A DNA stretch of 23,277 nucleotides from Chrysochromulina tobinii. Taxonomy: Eukaryota; Haptophyta; Prymnesiales; Chrysochromulinaceae. The position numbers and the translations under genes are program-made. The DNA is taken from positions 1 to 23,277 of the forward strand of contig JWZX01002815.1 of the NCBI GenBank assembly GCA_001275005.1, read 5' to 3'. Position 1 is the stretch's first letter. Each line of letters starts with the position of its first letter. The notes below the pieces were generated by a model that searched no databases, was not told the origin of the DNA, and saw nothing but the letters and a program-made list of their open reading frames with translations. Positions 17,601 to 23,277 of the stretch are shown here, in pieces.

Positions 17601-20600
17601 ACCACGCCTCACAAGGCCCTCAAGCGTCGGCGCCTCGGCCGCCGCCGCCGGGTCTGCGCCACCCGCCAACGTGTTTGCCGCCGACTGCAGCGCCGTCGCG
17701 AGCGGTTTCGCGCGCTCGAAAGCCCTGAGCGCGCTTGAGAAGCTTAGGGTCGCCTGCTCGAGATCTGCCTGCTCCCACTGTGACCGGCCGCGATTGAGGT
17801 GTGTTAAACCAAGCAATGCGTCCGCGCGCGCTTGCTGGGAGCCACCCGCGACCTTGGATGCAACCGCAGCACGCTCGGCAAGGCGGCATGCAAACTCGTA
17901 ACTGGTGGCGGCGGCCGCGGGCTGTTGCTGGCGATGGGCGTTCACTGCGACCTGGTGGACGCAGTGGGCCAGAGCGAGAGCGTCCTCGCGTCCCTTGACA
18001 CCCTGCAGCAAAGTGCCGAGCGACGCAAGCGGCGTCGACGCGCTGGAAGCGAAGAGATCTTTCCTCATCCCCGCGTCGACACATTCCTCGACGGCCTCGG
18101 GCACTCGGCGCGCAAAGGCCTTGGCAGCGGCTTCGAATTCCTGCGCCGCCTCTTTCGGTAGATTATCAAAGCTGATGCCACCGACGGCGCGTTTCTCGCC
18201 GTCGCCACCGCCTCCACCGCCGCCAAAGCCACCAGCAGCGCGTGCGGTAGTAGGTGCAGTAGTAGGTGCGGTAGTAGGGCCGGCAGCCTCGCCGCCGGCG
18301 CCACCGCTGAGATCGGCCGCGGCCACTTCCGAGCCCCTCGCCGCCGCCTCGGCCGGCACGTCCGCCGCCTCAGCAGGAGGCGAAGCCGCAGCCACGGAAC
18401 CCTCTACCGCTGGGGTGCGCCGACGGCTCCCACTGCCACCGCCGCCGCCGCCGCCACCACCACCACCCCCGCCACCGCCGCCGCCACTCGGCTGTGAAGC
18501 TTCGAGGTGTGAAGCTTCGAGGAGTACGTGAGCGCGGAACAGGAGGGGAATGGGCGACTGCGAGTCCGCCCGCGCTGCTTTCCTAAGCTCTTCGAGAGCG
18601 GGCTCGAACTTGCGGGAGCTCATGTGCGCGAGAGCGAGCCCAACGAAGGCGTCGCAAGCAACAGGCGGTGCTGCGCTGCCACCCTTTGCCGCCGCAGCAG
18701 CAAGGTGTGCATCCACAGCCTTCTCGAGCTCCAGCAAGGCGGCGGCCACCTCGGCGGGCGATGCGGTCTCGAGTCCGATCCGCATGCGCAGCTGACCTAA
18801 TTGCTGGAGCGCGAGCGGGTCATTCGCCATCTCGCGCGCGGCGGCCGCCTGTCCGATGGCCATCATGAGCTGATCCTTCTCGGCAAGGAGGGTTGAGAGA
18901 CCGAGCAACCCCCCGAGGTGCTCGGGGTATTCGCCGAGGAGCGTGCGCAGTGTGGCCATGGCCTCTTCCGCCCGACCGCTCTGCGCGAGTAGTAGCGCCT
19001 TGGTGAACAGCATCAATCCTCCATCCTTGGCCTCACCCAGTCGCATCGCCGCCTCACAGCTCTCGAGCGCCTCGGCTCGATAGCCGAGCTGCAGCTGACA
19101 CACAGCGAGCGCCGTGTACGTTGCGATGCGCGCGGCGCGCGACTGCTGCCCGTCGTCGGCAGCGACGGCTCCCTGGAGTGGCTTGAGGGCAGCTGCCTGA
19201 TGCCCGTCCTGCTGCGCGGTCACGCCGGCGAGGTAGCGAACCATCCAGAGCTGCGGGCCGTCGAGGCTGCAGCCACTCCCGCCGCCGCCCTTTGACATTG
19301 ACCGGAGCGCCGCCTCCATCTCCATCTCCACCGCTGGCCGCGCCGCGGCCTCCTCACCCTCCGCCTCGGGCATCGGTCGCCGCGCCGCCGCCACCAGTGC
19401 CACCGGCGGTCGCCTCCTTGGCCGCCTTCTCCGCCCCCTCCCGCGCCGCCTTCTCCCGCGCTTGGGTCTCGAGCTCGCGCCGCAGATTCGCGCGCGTCTT
19501 CGTCAACTCGGCCTCAACGAGTTCGGTCGCCTTCAGCAAAGACGAGGCCGCGTCGCGTCGGCGGGTCTTCCCCAGCTCGAGGCATGCAGCCCCGTGGTGC
19601 AACAGCACCGTCGGCGTGTACGTGGGCAGGTCCTTCCTCTGCAGCACGCGCTGGTACAGAGTGGCCGCGCTCGTGATCGCGCTGAGCTTCTCGTGCCCCT
19701 TGTGCTCAAAGGCACCTAGGTCGGTCAGGTAGGCTGCACGCGTGAGGTGGATCGCCTCGAGGGCCGCATCCTTTGTGGCCGACTGCCCCGAAAGTAGGTT
19801 GCTCGCCACAGCCAAGGCCTTGTCGTGCTCATCACGGCGCAGGCGCAGCCCCACGAGCAGCTCGCGCGCGAGATTGCCCAGCTCATCATGCACTGACGGC
19901 CGGAGCGCCGCCAGCGTGCTCAGGTCCCGAACCGCCTTCTCGTTCGCGTCGGAGCGCGGCGTGCGCCCGTCTTCGAAGGCGTCGAGGCACAGGCGTGCGT
20001 GCCGCAGCAGCAGGTGCGCCGCGGCGTCGCGGAGCTCCTCGAACTCATCGGCTTGGAGCGCTTCGGCTGCTCGCAACACACCATTGTGCCGAAGGAAGGC
20101 CGCCTGCTGCATCACGCTCGGCTGCTCTCCAGGGATGAGTTGCTCGCACGCGGCGGCGCTCGCTTCGTCGAGCAGTGCAGCGGCTGTGCGCAACTCGTCC
20201 GCGTCGAGGGCGAGCTCGCATACACGCCAGCCCACGTCGAGCAGCATGTGCAGCTGGGCCGGGGGGAGCGGCTCAGCCTGCCAACACTCGCGCAACAAGC
20301 GCAGCGCGTTCCAATACGACGAGAATGCCTCGTCGCGCCTCGTCGCGCTGGAGAGCAGCCACTTGGCGCGGCCGAGGAGCGCCGCCGCCGCCTCGAAGCG
20401 ATCGCGAGCGTCGCGCACGATCTTGGGCAACGACGCGCAGTGCGGCAGCGACCATCTCTGCAGGCTGGCCACCTCCTCAAGCTTCTCGAGAGCCTTCATC
20501 GAGTCCTTAGGGCGGCGCTCCCACATGCACTGCATCGCCACGTCGAGCAAGCACTCGGGGTTGAAGCACGCGTCGATCGCCGAGAAGCTCAGCCGACCGT

Positions 20601-21261
20601 CCGTCGGCGCCCACTGGCCGTCGTCGCCTGTGGGTCCGTCGTCGCCCGCTGGCCGCTGCACGCAGCTCGCGCCCAACGCACGCCACACCGCCTCTGGAGC
20701 CCTCGGCGCCGCGTCGAAGCGGTACGCGAGCTCCACCATCACGTCGAGCCGGCCGCGCCCGCACTTTTCCTTGTCCTCGCCGCCGCAGCCACTGCAGACC
20801 TCAAGCCAGAAGGTGAGAAGAGCGGCGGGCGCCTCGGCGAAGTCGGCGACCAACTTCGCGTCCTCGTTCGCGGGCGCATCCTCGGGGCACAGCTCGTCGA
20901 GCAGCGCCGCCGCGGCCAGGGGCTTGCCGAGCAGCCGCAGCAAGTCGGCTCGGCCAAGGGCGACGGCCGCGCGCATCCCAGCGGCCTCCTCGCCCCCCAC
21001 GAACGACGCGGCTGGCGAGAGGTGCTGTGCCTTGCCCAGCAAACTCTCCGCCGCGTCCGCTGACATGCTCTCGCCCGCGTCGAGGCACATGGCTGCCGTG
21101 TGCCCGAGTGCCTCGATCCTCTCACGGTCCTCATACACGGAGGAGTCGGCGGCCGCGCAGAGGCCAGCGACTTCGAAGAGCTGCAGTGCCACCTCAAAGT
21201 TGAGACGGTGGCGCTGCTCGATGGCTAGGGTGAGCAAGCAGTCGACCGAGGTGGCGCCCAT
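14628..21261 (-). CDS. Giant TPR-repeat protein
   Basis: About 2187 aa if a 70-nt intron (19334-19403, GTGGCA...GGCCAG) is removed; this keeps the frame exactly (EATA|AVEMEMEAALRS). The start is the ATG at 21259-21261 (MGATSVDCLLTLAIEQRHRL). Both parts are rich in paired Ala/Leu helices typical of TPRs, for example ALAVCQLQLGYRAEALESCE, AFVGLALAHMSSRKFEPALE and AFNLAQLRMLRGEWCEPLAS. The middle has long low-complexity stretches: 17 Gly, TTAPTTAPTTA, Ala-rich, and repeated APSAPAAASVP. The C-terminal ~250 residues are charged and probably coiled coil, ending in MKRK. TPR superhelices are protein-binding scaffolds. Length and style recall ciliary (CFAP/IFT) or Ski3-type scaffolds, but no diagnostic motif is seen, so function is unassigned. 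The long plus-strand frames opposite it are shadows. Confidence 0.8.
18435..18485 (-). repeat. Seventeen-codon glycine run in the TPR gene
   Basis: Seventeen consecutive Gly codons, mostly GGC and GGT with one GGG, form a flexible linker between TPR blocks. Mixed codons suggest it is older or less slippage-prone than the pure CAG run at 8202. Confidence 0.9.
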
Positions 21262-22020
21262 TGGCGGCACGCACGCACGACGCACGCACGACGCACGAAC
21301 CAAGCAGGGACGGACGTTGTCCTTCGGCTCATCTCACCTCGGGTTCGTGGCAGCTCTGTGCAACAGCTCTGTGAAAACGGCTGTGAAACGGCTGTGAGCC
21401 GAGCGTGGAAGACTCTAACGTGTACTAAAGTATTCGATGGTATAAAACTGAGAGGGGCTCCACTGTCTCCTCAGCAGTTTGCGGATATTTCTCATCCAGA
21501 ACACCAGAAGGGTTGTGATGTGTGGGGCGGCAAGGTAAAGTGGTAAACAAGGTGTGGGGGCGCTAATGGGGGCGCCGCCCCTTGGGTGGGCCGCGGGATT
21601 TATCAGGGTTGGGGTGAACCAACCTGGAGTGATAGGCAAAGCGCCTAAATCACTCCCCCGCAGCAGTGATGTCATAGGCTGCCATACTTGGACAGCCATA
21701 CTCAGCGTGAAGTACTAGAGGGTGAGAACAAGCAAGAACAAGTAGGTGCAGGGGCGCAGGGATGGGCGGGGCGCCACAATCACGTCAATCAGGGAACAAA
21801 TTAGAGATCGGCACGGCGCACGAGAGCGCCAGAGCCCAGGCAGAGGTCCCTTACTCCACAAGTCGCTTTTACATAAAACATTTTATGCATTTTCCGCTAC
21901 CGCTGGCTTGGCTGGCGGGCTTTAAAAGGCGCCCTGAGAGCTTGATCAGGGTTTTTCGGAAATTTCCCATGGGGAAGTACATGTACTTTGCCGTTCAGCC
22001 CGTGCTGTCGTCCTGCGGCC
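21262..22020. other. Intergenic region between divergent genes
   Basis: Holds the 5' flank of the TPR gene (minus) and of the small zinc-finger-like gene (plus). Plus-oriented TATA-like sequences occur at 21441-21447 (TATAAAA) and 21921-21928 (TTTAAAAG). GCCATACT is repeated nearby (about 21679-21700). Base composition drops below that of the coding regions in places. No convincing gene is seen. Confidence 0.5.
21921..21928 (+). promoter_or_regulatory. TATA-like element upstream of the zinc-finger-like gene
   Basis: TTTAAAAG lies 93 bp before the ATG at 22021 in the right orientation. Spacing suits a TATA box with a leader of about 60 nt. Assignment is by position only. Confidence 0.3.
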
Positions 22021-22395
22021 ATGCCGAGCGGCTTTGGCACGACGGCGCCCGCCTCGACCTGGATCCAGGTCAACTGCCCATCGTGCACTTCTGCCGCGCT
22101 CCAGGTCCGGTTGGCGGAGGGCAGCTGGCCTGTAGCGTGCAGCCAGGCGCTGAAGTGCCATGCCATCTTCACCTTTAAGGTGCATGCGTCGATGCTGAAG
22201 GCGCCCGAGGCACTGCCCGTCGCGAGCAAGCGGCATTCGGTGCGGGTGGCACAGGCGGTACATGCGTACAACCTCTTCATGTTCAAGATTGAGGCCAAGC
22301 GGCTGAGGACCTTGGACCGCACGCTGAAGGCTGCCGATGCTATGCCGATGCTTGGACGCTCGCTGCTGCCGGCTGGGCGGCCTCGTCGCCGATGA
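22021..22395 (+). CDS. Small YABBY-like zinc finger/HMG-type protein (possibly degenerate)
   Basis: 124 aa from the ATG at 22021 (GGCCATGCC). Codons are strongly GC-ending, as in neighbouring genes, which favours this frame over overlapping ones. IQVNCPSCTSAALQVRLAEG followed by QALKCHAIFTFKVHAS is laid out like a YABBY zinc finger: CxxC, a strand, then a second Cys pair. However, the last Cys position is Ile here. AYNLFMFKIEAKRLRTLDRT resembles the AYNxFIKEEIxRIK helix of YABBY/HMG-box domains. It is short of a full HMG box, ending in a basic PAGRPRRR tail. The minus-strand frame on the opposite side (21897-22280) is also open and cannot be excluded. The call rests on motif memory and is tentative. 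A degenerate copy is possible. Confidence 0.4.
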   Translation: MPSGFGTTAPASTWIQVNCPSCTSAALQVRLAEGSWPVACSQALKCHAIFTFKVHASMLKAPEALPVASKRHSVRVAQAVHAYNLFMFKIEAKRLRTLDRTLKAADAMPMLGRSLLPAGRPRRR

Positions 22396-23277
22396 ATCCT
22401 AAGATGTAAGTTGTAAGAACGCCCCACCTGGCGTGACGGCTACGGCTACGGCCGGTGCGGCAGCAGCAGCGGCGGCAGCGACGGCGGTACCTCTGGGTGC
22501 ACAGGCTACAGCTACCTGCGCCTCATAATCGCGATGGCGCACCCCCGCCGGGCATCTTTCGGCTCTTTGCCATTGGCGAGCTTGTCGGCTATAAGCCATT
22601 CGCGATCCACGCAGCACCTTGGTGGTTATGGTGGGTGAGTGGTGATGGCCAATGTCGAGACGAGACACATGAATGAATATACATTCTTATGAAGCGGATG
22701 CAACATACGAGCGCATCTTCTATGAGCAGCGGCTCGACTACATGTCTATTTCATCGAGATCTGGGCGCGCAATAGCTCACGACGAGGAGCCAGCTCCATC
22801 AAGCCACATTCGAACGGTTCGGAGACGCACACTGCGGGGAGCGCACATAGAGCGCACATACGGGCTATCTCCTTCCAAGAGCGGAGCCCCGCCAAGGGGT
22901 GTCGACGGGGGTGTAACGGCGACGGGGGTGCTCTCGCGTCAGCGGGGCAACTTGATTACCATCGTTAGTACGCGTTAGTAGCGAGATAATGCACCATAAT
23001 GCAGGGTGCCAATCGACAGATCTCGGAACGTAGACCCCCGAACCGCGGAAATTCGGCTTGCATCGGCAAAGCGAAGCCCACAAAAAGCATTTCCGACTTT
23101 GTTCACGAAACATCCCGCGCACACACCTTCGCTTCCGGTGACACAAAGACCGGTAAAAAGACACCGGGGGAGCCGGGACACAAAGACCGGTACTGTATCG
23201 TGGAGCCTGTGTTCGGGGGGCTCTGGGCCCGCAACGTATCGATAGGCAGGAGCGCCGTCGTGGCTGCGAGAAGGGCA
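22396..23277. other. Right-end region without a recognised gene
   Basis: Contains a GCA/GGC-rich patch (about 22455-22485), small direct repeats (GTTAGTA twice at 22964-22980; ATAATGCA twice near 22986-23000) and the third dispersed element. Short open frames on both strands (for example plus 22455-22676, minus 22865-23164) show no recognisable domain. The right edge is cut by the window. Confidence 0.5.
23140..23192 (+). repeat. Dispersed element, copy 3, between 16-bp direct repeats
   Basis: The core at 23151-23178 is GGTAAAAAGACACCGGGGG followed by AGCCGGGA. It lies between two exact copies of GACACAAAGACCGGTA at 23140-23155 and 23177-23192, a period of 37 bp. Copy 1 has one more G in the G run. 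Confidence 0.85.

Noticed and set aside
19742-21397. 551-codon plus-strand open frame opposite the TPR gene
   Set aside because: It is Ser/Arg/Ala-rich without domain-like pattern and mirrors the minus-strand TPR coding sequence. Long antisense frames are expected at this GC content.
21415-21699. Minus-strand 94-codon frame near the TPR promoter
   Set aside because: Composition and low codon bias do not resemble the neighbouring genes, and no family is recognised.

Overview
The window reads as nuclear DNA of a GC-rich unicellular eukaryotic alga. Genes are dense and lie on both strands. Two introns can be defined to the base (92 and 98 nt, GT...AG), and codons are strongly GC-ending. Several families are eukaryotic: a RAD51C-like fragment, CS and TPR co-chaperone domains, exostosin GT47 and a J-protein. 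One protein carries what looks like a signal peptide followed by a plastid/thylakoid-type leader, which points to a complex (secondary) plastid. A haptophyte such as a Prymnesium or Chrysochromulina relative is my best guess. That is inference from style, not a database match.

Layout. The left edge (1-180, minus) holds one exon of a RAD51C-like recombinase. Four minus-strand genes follow: a secreted or ER-type J-domain protein (562-1224), an unrecognised signal-anchor protein (1632-2469), a CS-domain + TPR co-chaperone (2683-3978) and a thioredoxin-fold protein with an extremely His/Asp-rich N-terminus (4825-5484). A bidirectional intergenic region (5485-5793) then separates them from four plus-strand genes: a 3-hydroxyisobutyryl-CoA hydrolase/crotonase (5794-7021), a multidomain RNA-repair-like protein (7159-9716), a plastid DUF6816-like protein (10188-11087) and a two-domain glycosyltransferase ending in an exostosin domain (11213-14055). 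A 573-bp intergenic block contains an array of about twelve near-palindromes directly upstream of a TATA box. The minus strand from 14628 to 21261 encodes one giant TPR protein of about 2187 aa. The right end holds a small plus-strand gene resembling a YABBY-type zinc finger/HMG protein (22021-22395) and otherwise no recognisable gene.

Most interesting. (1) The 7159-9716 gene appears to fuse a dual-specificity phosphatase, a short TPR/polyQ linker, a polynucleotide-kinase P-loop domain and an Rnl2-type RNA ligase. End-healing and end-sealing activities in one chain resemble 'Swiss army knife' RNA repair proteins, here with a cysteine phosphatase. (2) Both secure introns are bounded by direct repeats at their splice sites and contain short tandem repeats, as expected if introns arose by tandem duplication of an AGGT-containing exon segment. 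(3) A 12-bp near-palindrome (TGTGAAATCACA) recurs every ~18 bp just upstream of a TATA box that points into the 3' end of the TPR gene on the opposite strand. (4) A dispersed ~25-bp element occurs three times, twice inside short duplications.

Caveat. Several genes need a frame change that is not clearly an intron (near 3820-3860, 7663-7666, ~2200, 6541-6595). These may be short introns, assembly indels or real lesions. Exon structures other than the two secure introns are provisional.
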